Shown here: piece after piece, positions 16,840 through 25,740 of the stretch
How the letters are laid out: the number at the start of each line of letters is the position of its first letter
Numbering within the stretch: the stretch's first letter is position 1
DNA from: Desulfuribacillus alkaliarsenatis
GTDB taxonomy: Bacteria > Bacillota > Bacilli > Desulfuribacillales > Desulfuribacillaceae
Assembly: GCF_001730225.1 (NCBI RefSeq)
Contig: NZ_MIJE01000001.1
Location: 434,001 to 498,000 of the forward strand
Length of the DNA: 64,000 bases
Direction: 5' to 3'
Program-made: the position numbers and the translations under genes
The notes under the pieces: model-generated
What the model saw: the letters and a program-made list of their open reading frames with translations, nothing else
What the model was told of the DNA's origin: nothing
The model's database searches: none

Positions 16840-18513
16840 ATGACAAAAAGGAAATTCAGGGACTCTGCTATTTATGTAGGTAAGTTAATTTTAGTAACGC
16901 TATTATTATTCTCTTTACTAGGCTATGAAGCTAGCAGTTTTGCGACAGAAACTGACCCGAAATTTAATATGAGCTATGTATACTTTGGAAATACCGCTTC
17001 ATATATTCAGCAAGTTAAAAATACTAATGGTGCAGTTAATACAGTTGCTCCCAGCTATTTTGATTTACGTCCTGATGGTTCGTTGCATAATAAAATAGAC
17101 CCAGCATTTGTTACAGAAATGAATAAAATGGGTGTGCGTGTTGTTCCTTTTCTAAGTAATCATTGGGATAGGGAGTTAGGCAGAAAGGCTTTAGCAAATC
17201 GTCATAATTTAGCAAAACAGATTACACAGGTGGTACTAGATTATAACTTAGACGGTGTTAATATTGATATTGAAAATGTAACACATCTTGATAAAGATAA
17301 TTTCACTGACCTTGTAAGGTTATTACGTCAATACCTACCTGCTGATAAGGAAGTGTCTGTTGCCGTAGCAGCGAACCCTAATAATTGGCAAACTGGTTGG
17401 CATGGGTCATATGATTATAGAGCACTGGCTAAATATAGCGATTACTTGATGGTAATGACCTACGATGAGAGCTATCAAAGGAGTTTGCCAGGTCCAGTAG
17501 CGAGTATTTCTTTTGTAGAAAGGTCCATACAACAATTATTAAATCAGCAGGTACCACCTGACAAAATAGTATTAGGTATACCGTTTTTTGCTAGGTATTG
17601 GAACACGGATTTACACCATACGCAGGGCGGATTTGGTATAGGATCTAACACTGTAGATATTCTAGTTGAGAGGTACAATGGAGAAGTTTTCTTTGTGGAG
17701 TCAATCGATGGAAAAGAAATACAATCTCCATATGCTACTTTTACTATTAGACCAGGAGACCCAGTAACTAGACTTAATTTCCGTGATTTAGGTCCTGGTA
17801 ATTATGTAGTCTGGTTTGAGAATTTAGCATCGATAGAGAAGAAGATTGAATTAGTCCATAAATATAATCTAAAGGGTACAGGTAGCTGGAGCTTAAATCA
17901 GGCGCCAGTTCATATCTGGGATTATTATAATGCTTGGTTACAGGGGACAGGTTATGTCGATTTAAATCATTGGGCTAAGGATGATATATTAGAAATGATT
18001 GATAGGCAATGGATGATTGGTACTTCTAAGAATCACTTTTCTCCAAATGCCAATTTAACACGTGCTCAGGTAGCGACCATTTTAGTACGAGCCTTAGGTA
18101 TTGATTATCTGCTGTTGCCTAAATCTAATTTTAAAGACATTGATGGTTATTGGGCAGAACAGGAGATAGAATTAGCATACCAGCATGGGCTAGTAAAGGG
18201 TAGGTCAGACAGCGAATTCGCACCACGTGCATTTATAACTAGGGAAGAGCTAGCTGAGTTATTGACGCGAGTAATACCTGCGGTACAAGAAGATAAGAGC
18301 TCGATAGCTTTATCTGAAGTGTTAAGTCCAATCTTTGCTGATTTAGATACTGGTCATTGGGCATATCCTAGCATTTCTATCCTAGCACAGAGAAACATTT
18401 TACTAGGACACGAGGGAAGCTTTAGGCCAAAGCACTATACTAGTAGAGCGGAGTTTGCCTCAGTTATGAATAGAATGCTTAAAGACGAGACTATAAATTA
18501 TATATTCAAATAG
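16840..18513 (+). CDS. GH18 glycoside hydrolase with three SLH domains
   Basis: The 557-residue protein has an N-terminal signal or anchor segment (residues 12-30, YVGKLILVTLLLFSLLG). A glycoside hydrolase family 18 barrel follows (about residues 40-365), with the active-site motif LDGVNIDIE (catalytic Glu about residue 145) and MTYDES. Three surface-layer homology repeats (about 370-555) would hold it to the cell wall. The NID variant is typical of spore-cortex lysins and YaaH/YdhD-type N-acetylglucosaminidases, so peptidoglycan is a likelier substrate than chitin (inference). RBS AAAGGGG precedes ATG; a terminator follows. Confidence 0.9.
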   Translation: MTKRKFRDSAIYVGKLILVTLLLFSLLGYEASSFATETDPKFNMSYVYFGNTASYIQQVKNTNGAVNTVAPSYFDLRPDGSLHNKIDPAFVTEMNKMGVRVVPFLSNHWDRELGRKALANRHNLAKQITQVVLDYNLDGVNIDIENVTHLDKDNFTDLVRLLRQYLPADKEVSVAVAANPNNWQTGWHGSYDYRALAKYSDYLMVMTYDESYQRSLPGPVASISFVERSIQQLLNQQVPPDKIVLGIPFFARYWNTDLHHTQGGFGIGSNTVDILVERYNGEVFFVESIDGKEIQSPYATFTIRPGDPVTRLNFRDLGPGNYVVWFENLASIEKKIELVHKYNLKGTGSWSLNQAPVHIWDYYNAWLQGTGYVDLNHWAKDDILEMIDRQWMIGTSKNHFSPNANLTRAQVATILVRALGIDYLLLPKSNFKDIDGYWAEQEIELAYQHGLVKGRSDSEFAPRAFITREELAELLTRVIPAVQEDKSSIALSEVLSPIFADLDTGHWAYPSISILAQRNILLGHEGSFRPKHYTSRAEFASVMNRMLKDETINYIFK

Positions 18514-18526
18514 AGCGCATGTGTTG

Positions 18527-18556
18527 ACCTGCCCTTTTCAATAAATAAGGGCAGGT
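18527..18556 (+). terminator. Hairpin between the GH18 gene and convergent rqcH
   Basis: ACCTGCCCTT/AAGGGCAGGT is a 10-bp G+C-rich stem with a 10-base loop, placed where transcripts of the two convergent genes meet. Confidence 0.7.
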
Positions 18557-18579
18557 TATGTTTGTTCTAATACTCTATT

Positions 18580-20331
18580 TTACACATTTGTATGCAATGA
18601 CTTAATAAATTGCTCATCAGGAGTTACATATAGTGTTTTCTGCTGCTCGTAAATAACATATCCAGGCTTCGAACCACTGGGCTTCTTCACGTTTCGTACT
18701 AATGTATAATCAACAGGAACCTGGCTTGAACCTCGGGCTTTACTGTAGAATGCAGCGATGGAGGCTGCTTCTATCAAGGTTTGCTCATCGTAGTCCTGGT
18801 GACGAATAACAACATGAGATCCTGGAATGTCCTTAGTGTGTAGCCATGTTTCATTTTTGCTAGCAATATGAGTAGTTAATAAGTCGTTTTGCTTATTGTT
18901 GCGGCCGACCCAGATGTCTAACCCAGTAGAAGAGCGAAACTTTAGCGGTTCTAAAGTGTTTTTATGAGCCTTCTTTTTCTTTTTTGCTGCTTGCTCTTTG
19001 TTAATGACATAACCTTCTTCGATTAACTCCTGGCGAATTTCTGTTACATCTGGAAGCTCTGCGTTATCCAACTGCTGTAATATTGATTCGAAATACGCTA
19101 TTTCTTTATTTGTTAATTCGATTTGCTCGTTAATTTTAGGAACACTATTTTTTTGTTTGTTATATTTTTTGAAGTAACTTTGGGCGTTTTCGTTTGGTGA
19201 TTTCGCTGGATCTAAGGGAATCTCAATAAGTGCTTGCTCTGGATCGTAATAGTTTACAACTTTAATATTAGTAAGTCCTCTTTTTGTGTTGTATAAATTA
19301 GCAGTAAGCAACTCTCCGAGCAATTTATAATGTTCTGCTTCATCAGCTTCCTGTAACGATTTTTTTAGTTTTTTAAGCTTAGTTGTAGCTCTTTTGTTTA
19401 AGGAAACAACCTTTTGTAATAAATCCTGTGCCTCTCTTTGTACAAATATCTGGTGTGACCTGTATGTGTAAAAATTTTCAATACAAGCATTGATTGAACT
19501 ATAAAATTGTATATCCGAGTTAGGCTGTGAGTTACTAACATCTAAGGCTGAGAAATGCTTGAATTTTTTGTCCTGAGAAACTATACAAGGCTTATAATTA
19601 TGCTCTTTTAATTCAGTAACAAATTGTTTGTAAACACTAATGATGTTAGTAGGTGATTTATTAGTCCTAGCCCATAATTCTTTTGCAATTAAGGGACTTA
19701 CTCCTTGGAAGTTTAATAAGAAGAATTTATCCCACTCAACAGTGTTATTTAAAGATTCCTGTTGTTTCCAGCTATCTAGTATTTGGTCTATAGATTCAAC
19801 TGGTGTAGCTAGCATGTTAAGCTTGTCCTGAGAAGGTGGCGTAAAGTAGTCCTTTCCAGGAAGCAGTTCTCGATAGCTATTAACCTGCCTATTAACATGA
19901 TAAATAGAATCAATAATAGTTTTCTTTTCAGGGTTTACAAATATAATATTACTATGTCGACCCATGATTTCTATGATTAACCAATAAGTAACAGGGTCTC
20001 CAATCTCATTTGTAGTTTCAAATTCTAAGGTAATAATTCTTTCTAGATTCCATTGGCTAATTTTTTTTATATGACTATTCTCTAAATGCTTACGTAATAA
20101 CATGCAAAACATTGGTGGTATATCAGGGTTAATAAACTTCTGTTGGGTAAGATGAATTCGTGGATGTGTAGGATCAGCAGACAAAAACAACTGATGATTT
20201 TCACCACGGGTACGAATGCGTATAATTAATTCCTTTGCTAGTGGCTGATATATTTTGTCAACACGTCCGCCAATTAGTTTTTCTGATAACTCGTGAACAA
20301 CAGATCTAATAACTATGCCATCAAAGGCCAT
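18580..20331 (-). CDS. rqcH: Ribosome quality-control protein RqcH (NFACT family)
   Basis: RqcH binds stalled 50S subunits carrying peptidyl-tRNA and adds C-terminal alanine tails that mark the chain for ClpXP. The 583-residue protein shows an NFACT-N domain (AFDGIVIRSVVHELSEKL). A central coiled coil (about 285-440) follows, then an NFACT-R domain (LDIWVGRNNKQNDLL, WLHTKDIPGSHVV, GYVIYEQQKTLYV). The start was set at the ATG at 20331, after GGAAGGTGA. Older names include fibronectin-binding protein FbpA. No partner lies alongside; the 267-base upstream gap contains a TTGACA at 20404 without a well-placed -10. Confidence 0.92.
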   Translation of the reverse strand: MAFDGIVIRSVVHELSEKLIGGRVDKIYQPLAKELIIRIRTRGENHQLFLSADPTHPRIHLTQQKFINPDIPPMFCMLLRKHLENSHIKKISQWNLERIITLEFETTNEIGDPVTYWLIIEIMGRHSNIIFVNPEKKTIIDSIYHVNRQVNSYRELLPGKDYFTPPSQDKLNMLATPVESIDQILDSWKQQESLNNTVEWDKFFLLNFQGVSPLIAKELWARTNKSPTNIISVYKQFVTELKEHNYKPCIVSQDKKFKHFSALDVSNSQPNSDIQFYSSINACIENFYTYRSHQIFVQREAQDLLQKVVSLNKRATTKLKKLKKSLQEADEAEHYKLLGELLTANLYNTKRGLTNIKVVNYYDPEQALIEIPLDPAKSPNENAQSYFKKYNKQKNSVPKINEQIELTNKEIAYFESILQQLDNAELPDVTEIRQELIEEGYVINKEQAAKKKKKAHKNTLEPLKFRSSTGLDIWVGRNNKQNDLLTTHIASKNETWLHTKDIPGSHVVIRHQDYDEQTLIEAASIAAFYSKARGSSQVPVDYTLVRNVKKPSGSKPGYVIYEQQKTLYVTPDEQFIKSLHTNV

Positions 20332-20607
20332 GTATGTCACCTTCCTCAGTAATACTCATATGCTCTAACATTATAGCATGTAAAACTGCATATTTCGAAA
20401 TGATTGACAACAAATCATATTAAATATAGCAATAAGAGTGCAATAAACGTATATTTGTGAAAAAATTATTAAAATACTAAAAAAATTAAAGGATTTTAAT
20501 AAGTTAACTGCGAAAATAGATTATATAAATAAATAATGCCATAGTTAGCTAGAAGTAGTTGCAAAAAAAGGATAGCGCTATAGAATAAAGACAAGGAATA
20601 GAATATT

Positions 20608-20874
20608 ATGGAAATTGTTGTAATGTACATACTTTTGGTTAATATATACGCTTTTACAAGTATGGGTATTGATAAAAGACAAGCAATAAGAGATAAACGT
20701 AGAATCAAAGAAAACCATTTCTTTTTAATTGCCTTGATTGGTGGCTCAATAGGTATTATTTTAGGGATGCGGATATTTAGACATAAAACACGCCATCGTT
20801 CATTCACCTATGGTATACCTTTGTGTATGCTTGTAAATATAATCACTTTTTACACATTGTATAGTATTTATTAA
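20608..20874 (+). CDS. DUF1294 small membrane protein
   Basis: The 88-residue protein has three hydrophobic segments (about 4-17, 38-56, 68-86) separated by basic loops such as MGIDKRQAIRDKRRIKE and RHKTRHRSF. This spacing, including the DKR motif and GGSIGIILGM, is that of DUF1294. Function is unknown. An AAGGA lies 12 bases before the ATG, so translation may be weak; an in-frame ATG five codons later is possible. A PilZ gene follows after 37 bases and may be cotranscribed. Confidence 0.75.
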   Translation: MEIVVMYILLVNIYAFTSMGIDKRQAIRDKRRIKENHFFLIALIGGSIGIILGMRIFRHKTRHRSFTYGIPLCMLVNIITFYTLYSIY

Positions 20875-20911
20875 TAAAAGATAATAATTAACTTTAGTAG
20901 GAGGGGCTTGT

Positions 20912-21262
20912 ATGGAGAAAAGAAGAATCGAACGCTATAATATGGATATCCCTGTCGAGCTAGAGGTTCATCAATGGGAGGGGGATGGAGCTTTCAAAGG
21001 ACAAAAAATTGAAGGAACCTTGGCTGATATTTCTGAAGGAGGCTTAGGTATTATATCTAGCTACCCGTTGGCTGAGGATATGTTTGTGCAGATAACAGTA
21101 CCATCGGAAAAGAGAATACTTCCTTTGATTGGCAAAATCATCCGTGTAAACATTATCGTTCCAAATGAGAAATTTAAATATGGCTGTATCTTGACCGGAA
21201 CTTCACTAAGTAGACAGCTTGCCTTACAGGAGTACATTAGACAGAAATTCAAAATGGAATAG
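20912..21262 (+). CDS. PilZ domain protein (c-di-GMP receptor)
   Basis: The 116-residue protein is almost wholly a PilZ domain. The c-di-GMP-binding RxxxR motif occurs as RRIER at the N terminus, and the second motif as DISEGGLG (about residues 42-49, D/NxSxxG). No YcgR-N domain or effector is attached, so it probably acts as an adaptor. GGAGGGG lies seven bases before ATG. Target and effect (motility or exopolysaccharide) are not visible from the neighbours. Confidence 0.85.
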   Translation: MEKRRIERYNMDIPVELEVHQWEGDGAFKGQKIEGTLADISEGGLGIISSYPLAEDMFVQITVPSEKRILPLIGKIIRVNIIVPNEKFKYGCILTGTSLSRQLALQEYIRQKFKME

Positions 21263-21269
21263 CAATGGT

Positions 21270-21299
21270 TTGACTTAATTGATTTGGGGTATATATAAT
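21270..21299 (+). promoter_or_regulatory. dapF promoter
   Basis: TTGACT (21270-21275) and TATAAT (21294-21299) have an 18-base spacer; the -10 ends 42 bases before the dapF start. Confidence 0.65.
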
Positions 21300-21341
21300 A
21301 ACTGATAATATACGCAAATTTGTAAAAGGAGAGGAATAGCT

Positions 21342-22172
21342 TTGAAATTTTCAAAAATGCATGGTTTAGGAAATGATTTTGTAGTCGTGAAAGAAAGTAG
21401 CGTACCAGAGGATGTGTTTACTCTAGCAATAAAAGTTTGTGATCGAAACTTTGGTATCGGTGCAGACGGGTTAGTATATATCCTACCTTCTAATAAAGCA
21501 GATTTTATGATGAGAATTTTCAATTCAGATGGTACTGAAGCAGAGCAATGTGGTAATGCTGTTCGTTGCGTTGCTAAATACATATATGACTATAAGTTGA
21601 AAGAAAGTACCGATATTAGTATTGAAACAAAAGCAGGAATTCAGCATGTTGTAATAACAGCTGAAGACAATAAAGCTGTAGCGGTACGTGTTAACATGGG
21701 GCCACCAATATTAAATGGTTTACAAGTACCTACGGTATTTGACGAAACACTTGTTAAAGAAAAAGAAATTGAAGTAAATGGACAAATACTAGCTTTTACA
21801 GCGGTATCTATGGGTAATCCCCATGCTGTTATCTTCGTTGATAAAGTTGAGGACGCATTAGTAAAAGAACTAGGGCCAATCATAGAGAAGCATAGCTATT
21901 TCCCCAAAAAAATAAACGTCGAGTTTGTTGAAGTTATAAATAGTAAAGAAGTTAAAATGTATGTATGGGAACGTGGGGTTGGTGAAACCTTGGCATGTGG
22001 GACTGGAGCTTGTGCTACTGGGGTAGCTGCTGCTCTTACTGGTAGGACAGATTCCCAGGTTACAGTACATCTTAAGGGTGGAGATTTAATAATCGAGTGG
22101 GATCAAGATAAGGACGTTGTTTTCATGACAGGTCCTGCTACTGAAGTTTTTACAGGTACAAGCTTTCTATAA
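21342..22172 (+). CDS. dapF: Diaminopimelate epimerase
   Basis: DapF interconverts LL- and meso-diaminopimelate, the last shared step for lysine and for peptidoglycan cross-linking. The 276-residue protein has both catalytic cysteines in symmetric motifs: EQCGNAVRC (around residue 70) and ACGTGACAT (around residue 220). FSKMHGLGNDFV at the N terminus is also diagnostic. Translation starts at TTG (21342) after AGGAGAGGA. It is followed by a terminator, so it is monocistronic. Confidence 0.96.
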   Translation: MKFSKMHGLGNDFVVVKESSVPEDVFTLAIKVCDRNFGIGADGLVYILPSNKADFMMRIFNSDGTEAEQCGNAVRCVAKYIYDYKLKESTDISIETKAGIQHVVITAEDNKAVAVRVNMGPPILNGLQVPTVFDETLVKEKEIEVNGQILAFTAVSMGNPHAVIFVDKVEDALVKELGPIIEKHSYFPKKINVEFVEVINSKEVKMYVWERGVGETLACGTGACATGVAAALTGRTDSQVTVHLKGGDLIIEWDQDKDVVFMTGPATEVFTGTSFL

Positions 22173-22192
22173 GAAGCTAGTGGAGTAAGAAT

Positions 22193-22225
22193 AAGAAAAA
22201 CTAGCCAAAATGGTTGGTTTTTCTT
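22193..22225 (+). terminator. Terminator after dapF
   Basis: AAGAAAAAC and AGCCA pair with TGGTT and GTTTTTCTT around an AAA loop, with a T-rich tail. Confidence 0.75.
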
Positions 22226-22263
22226 GTTTTTGCGAGAATATCGCCGATTATGCTAAAAAACAC

Positions 22264-22292
22264 TTGTATCGCTGATGTTTTTTAAGTAGAAT
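22264..22292 (+). promoter_or_regulatory. Probable promoter of the yloC-remA-gmk-rpoZ operon
   Basis: TTGTAT (22264-22269) and TAGAAT (22287-22292) are 17 bases apart, 26 bases upstream of the yloC start. Confidence 0.55.
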
Positions 22293-22317
22293 AAGGAATT
22301 GAGAGAAGGGGTTTCAT

Positions 22318-23202
22318 ATGATTAAGAGTATGACTGGATATGGTCGCTCCGTTCAAAGTAATGAAGGCTATACGTTTACAGTGGAAATGAAAGCTGTAAA
22401 TCATCGTTATAAAGAGCTAGCTTTTCGCATGTCTAAAGAATTGCTGGCAGTTGAAGAGCAGCTGAAGAAAACTGTAAATAGATACATAAATCGCGGACGT
22501 GTTGATGTATACATAACAATGGAAAAAGATCAACAAATAGAAGAAGTGATTGCTGTCAATGAAAATACGCTTTTAGGTTATTTAAATGCCATAAAGAAAA
22601 TTCAGCAGGATATTCCAGAGATTAATGGCGATATTACAGTAAAAGAGCTTTTAACAATCCCAGATGTATTCTCAATTAACAAGCAAAGTATAGATATCGA
22701 TCTTATTATTACGACATTGGAGAAAGCCCTTGAGCAAGCTTTAATGGAGTTAGTGCGTTTTCGTAGAATTGAAGGAGAACAGCTAGCTAAGGATTGTAGC
22801 AATCGACTTGAATTGATTGAAGGCTTGTGTGAAAATATTAGTAACCATGCTGATGAAGTATTAAATGAATACCATCAGAAGCTGATGAAAAGAATTCAGG
22901 AGCTTTTAAAAGATAATGTACAAATTGATGAGACCAGACTTGCTACAGAAGTAGCTATCTATGCTGATAAATCTAATATCGATGAAGAACTAACCCGTTT
23001 GAAAAGCCACGTTCGTCAATTTAATACGTATTTAGATGAGGGCGAAACCGTTGGTAGGAAGCTAGATTTTTTAGTTCAAGAAATGAATAGAGAGGTTAAT
23101 ACTATAGGTTCAAAATCTAGCAGCACTAATATTAGTAATTACGTTGTTGAAATAAAAAGTGAATTAGAAAAGATTCGTGAACAGGTTCAAAATATTGAGT
23201 AA
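22318..23202 (+). CDS. yloC: YicC/YloC family endoribonuclease
   Basis: The 294-residue protein begins IKSMTGYGRS and contains EMKAVNHRYKEL, both characteristic of YicC/YloC. The C-terminal DUF1732 part (about 205-294) includes EVAIYADKSNIDEELTRLKSH and GRKLDFLVQEMNREVNTIGSK, the metal-dependent RNase core. Members cleave mRNA and small RNAs. Gene order yloC-remA-gmk-rpoZ matches B. subtilis. GAAGGGG stands before the ATG. Confidence 0.92.
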   Translation: MIKSMTGYGRSVQSNEGYTFTVEMKAVNHRYKELAFRMSKELLAVEEQLKKTVNRYINRGRVDVYITMEKDQQIEEVIAVNENTLLGYLNAIKKIQQDIPEINGDITVKELLTIPDVFSINKQSIDIDLIITTLEKALEQALMELVRFRRIEGEQLAKDCSNRLELIEGLCENISNHADEVLNEYHQKLMKRIQELLKDNVQIDETRLATEVAIYADKSNIDEELTRLKSHVRQFNTYLDEGETVGRKLDFLVQEMNREVNTIGSKSSSTNISNYVVEIKSELEKIREQVQNIE

Positions 23203-23258
23203 AATATGTAAATAATGTTAACAATAGGCTTGTCAATACTAGTTGGGGGGAACACTAA

Positions 23259-23543
23259 ATGAACATAAAGTTAATAAATATTGGTTTTGGAAATATTGTT
23301 TCTGCACATAGAATTATATCTATTGTAAGTCCTGAATCAGCGCCAATCAAAAGAATTATTCAGGAGGCGCGCGATAGAGGTATGTTAATTGATGCAACAT
23401 ATGGCCGTAGAACAAGGGCTGTAATAGTTACTGACAGTGATCATGTGATTCTATCTGCAGTACAGCCTGAAACAGTTGCCCATAGATTAACGTCGAAGGA
23501 CACAGCTCCAGCAGTTCCAGCCGACGAAAATGGCGAAGAATAA
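23259..23543 (+). CDS. remA: Extracellular matrix regulatory protein RemA
   Basis: RemA is a small DNA-binding protein that activates biofilm-matrix and osmoprotection genes in B. subtilis. The 94-residue product contains the DUF370 core [31 protein letters not shown] and [21 protein letters not shown], matching the ~85-residue RemA with a short acidic tail. GGGGGG lies before the ATG. It sits between yloC and gmk, as in Bacillus. The regulon here is unknown. Confidence 0.93.
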   Translation: MNIKLINIGFGNIVSAHRIISIVSPESAPIKRIIQEARDRGMLIDATYGRRTRAVIVTDSDHVILSAVQPETVAHRLTSKDTAPAVPADENGEE

Positions 23544-23557
23544 TAGAGGATATATAT

Positions 23558-24166
23558 ATGAATAAACGAGAAGGAGTATTGTACATATTGTCAGGGCCCT
23601 CAGGAGTTGGTAAGGGTACTGTATGTACACAGCTTCGTAAACAACTATTAAATTTAAAATACTCAGTATCGGCCACAACACGAGCGCCAAGGGCTGGCGA
23701 AACCGATGGAGTGAATTATTTTTTTAAAAGTAAAGATAAATTTGAAAAAATGATTCAAAATAATGAGTTTCTAGAATGGGCTAACTATGTAGGGAACTAC
23801 TATGGAACTCCTTACTCTTATGTACAAGAGCAGTTAAAAGAAGGCCATGACGTAATCTTAGAAATAGAAGTTCAAGGAGCCATGCAAGTCCGTGAGCGAA
23901 TAGGAAAAGACGGAGTTTTTATCTTTCTAGTACCGCCAAATGTAGCAGAACTAAAGCGTAGAATATTAGAAAGAGCTTCTGAAACTGATGAATCTATGAA
24001 TCAACGCCTGAAAGTAATGGAAAAGGAAATGAAATTAATACAGCATTATGATTACTGTGTAGTAAATGATGATTTGTTATATGCTTGTCAACAAATTGAA
24101 GCAATTATTACTGCAGAGTCATGTCGAGTAGAACGCAACAAAATCAAGTATGAGCAATGGCTTTAA
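23558..24166 (+). CDS. gmk: Guanylate kinase
   Basis: Guanylate kinase phosphorylates GMP to GDP with ATP. The 202-residue protein has the P-loop SGPSGVGKGTVC (residues 11-22) and the GMP-binding segment SATTRAPRAGETDGVNYFF, and EIEVQGAMQVRE follows. Length is normal for the family. A weak GAGGA precedes ATG. It lies 14 bases after remA and 18 before rpoZ. Confidence 0.96.
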   Translation: MNKREGVLYILSGPSGVGKGTVCTQLRKQLLNLKYSVSATTRAPRAGETDGVNYFFKSKDKFEKMIQNNEFLEWANYVGNYYGTPYSYVQEQLKEGHDVILEIEVQGAMQVRERIGKDGVFIFLVPPNVAELKRRILERASETDESMNQRLKVMEKEMKLIQHYDYCVVNDDLLYACQQIEAIITAESCRVERNKIKYEQWL

Positions 24167-24184
24167 ATCTAAGGAGGAAAATAA

Positions 24185-24394
24185 ATGTTATATCCATCAA
24201 TTGATAAATTGTTAACTATGGTTGACAGCAAATACACATTAGTAATTGCAGCTTCTAAGAGAGCGCGCCGCTTAAATGAAGGTGAAGAGCCATTATTACT
24301 ATCTACTAAAAATAAGAAAAATGTTGGTATTGGTTTGGAAGAAATTTACGAGAAGAAGCTACATTGCTACCATGAGACAAAGGCAAACAATTAA
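24185..24394 (+). CDS. rpoZ: RNA polymerase omega subunit
   Basis: The 69-residue omega subunit stabilises the beta' subunit and assembly of RNA polymerase. Typical features are YPSIDKLL, KYTLVIAASKRARRL and a C-terminal EEI segment. AAGGAGG precedes the ATG. It is followed by an intrinsic terminator that closes the yloC operon. Confidence 0.94.
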   Translation: MLYPSIDKLLTMVDSKYTLVIAASKRARRLNEGEEPLLLSTKNKKNVGIGLEEIYEKKLHCYHETKANN

Positions 24395-24404
24395 TAAGCT
24401 ATAC

Positions 24405-24429
24405 AGACAACCATAGGTTGTCTTTTTTC
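24405..24429 (+). terminator. Terminator after rpoZ
   Basis: AGACAACC/GGTTGTCT with a three-base loop is followed by six T. Confidence 0.9.
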
Positions 24430-24537
24430 GTCATATAAGAATTTACAATAAAATTATGTTAGACTGTAAATTAGGTTTAATTAATACTGTAATTATAGTT
24501 ATTTATATTAGAGTTGGACTTTATGGAGGTAATTATT

Positions 24538-25728
24538 ATGAGCAAAATAGTAATTGGTATTACTGGTGGCATTGCCTCATATAAAATAGCTAACATTTGT
24601 AGCAAGCTAAGGCAGAATGGACATGAGGTTCGTGTTATGATGACAAAGTCAGCTACAGAGTTTATTACACCATTAACATTTCAATCACTAACCAATCACC
24701 CAGTAATTGTTGATATGTTTGAGAAGCCAGAGGCTGGTGTTAGTCACATTGAATGGGCCGACTGGGCTGATATTGTTTTAGTTGCACCTGCTACCGCAAA
24801 CATACTAGGAAAAGTTAGTAATGGTATTGCAGATGATTTTGTTTCAACTATTGTTATGGCGACAAAGGCTTCTGTTGTTTTTGCACCTGCCATGAATGTT
24901 AACATGTATGATAATCCAATAGTACAGAATAACATAGCAACACTGAGGCAATATGGATATCATTTTATTGAGCCTGAGGAAGGGTATTTAGCCTGTGGCT
25001 ACACTGGAAAAGGCCGTCTAGCGAATGATGAGACAATTCTATCTACCGTAGAATTTATGATTAATAGTGAAGCTAATAATCACTTAAATCTATCAGGGAA
25101 AAATATTTTAATTACTGCAGGGCCTACTAGAGAAGCAATCGATCCCGTGCGCTATTTAACTAACCACTCCAGTGGCAAAATGGGTTACGCACTAGCGGAA
25201 GCGGCAGTACGTTACGGAGCAAGTGTTACATTAATTAGTGGTCCAACCTCCTTAGATAAACCATCGGGAGTAAACTTGATTAAGGTTACCAATGCCCAGG
25301 AGATGTTAGATGCTGTTTTACAGGAGTTATCCAATTCTGATCTATTGATAAAAGCTGCAGCAGTTGCAGATTACCGTCCAAAGAAGGTAGCTGAACATAA
25401 AATAAAAAAACATGACGATTCATTGACAATAGAGCTACAAAAAAATACAGATATTTTAACAGAAGTAAGCAAGCATAGATCAGCTAAGCAAATAATTGTA
25501 GGCTTTGCTGCTGAAAGCGAGAATTTACTAGTAAACGCAAAAAAGAAGCTCCAAACAAAAAAATTAGACTTTATTATAGCTAATGATATTTCTAAAAGTA
25601 ATAGTGGTTTTGATGTTGATTATAATCAGGTTATTATTTGTAATAAGGATGGGAGCATCAAGGAGCTTCCTAAGCTCCATAAAAAGCAACTAGCTGTAGA
25701 AATACTAAAAGAAATTACTAATTCATAA
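24538..25728 (+). CDS. coaBC: Bifunctional phosphopantothenoylcysteine decarboxylase / phosphopantothenate-cysteine ligase
   Basis: CoaBC makes 4'-phosphopantetheine, joining 4'-phosphopantothenate to cysteine and decarboxylating the product on the way to coenzyme A. Start 24538 was chosen because GGAGG lies 7 bases upstream. The N-terminal flavoprotein CoaC half (residues 1-180) has GITGGIASYK and the catalytic HIEWADWAD; ACGYTGKGRLA contains the proton-donor Cys. The CoaB half follows (185-396), with ITAGPTREAIDPVRYLTN and KIKKHDD. About 397 residues in total. Confidence 0.95.
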   Translation: MSKIVIGITGGIASYKIANICSKLRQNGHEVRVMMTKSATEFITPLTFQSLTNHPVIVDMFEKPEAGVSHIEWADWADIVLVAPATANILGKVSNGIADDFVSTIVMATKASVVFAPAMNVNMYDNPIVQNNIATLRQYGYHFIEPEEGYLACGYTGKGRLANDETILSTVEFMINSEANNHLNLSGKNILITAGPTREAIDPVRYLTNHSSGKMGYALAEAAVRYGASVTLISGPTSLDKPSGVNLIKVTNAQEMLDAVLQELSNSDLLIKAAAVADYRPKKVAEHKIKKHDDSLTIELQKNTDILTEVSKHRSAKQIIVGFAAESENLLVNAKKKLQTKKLDFIIANDISKSNSGFDVDYNQVIICNKDGSIKELPKLHKKQLAVEILKEITNS

Positions 25729-25740
25729 AGAGTGATAAAC

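Noticed and set aside
20496-20807. A 103-residue minus-strand frame over the DUF1294 gene
   Set aside because: The plus-strand protein has a recognisable family pattern; the minus-strand frame is an AT-rich shadow.
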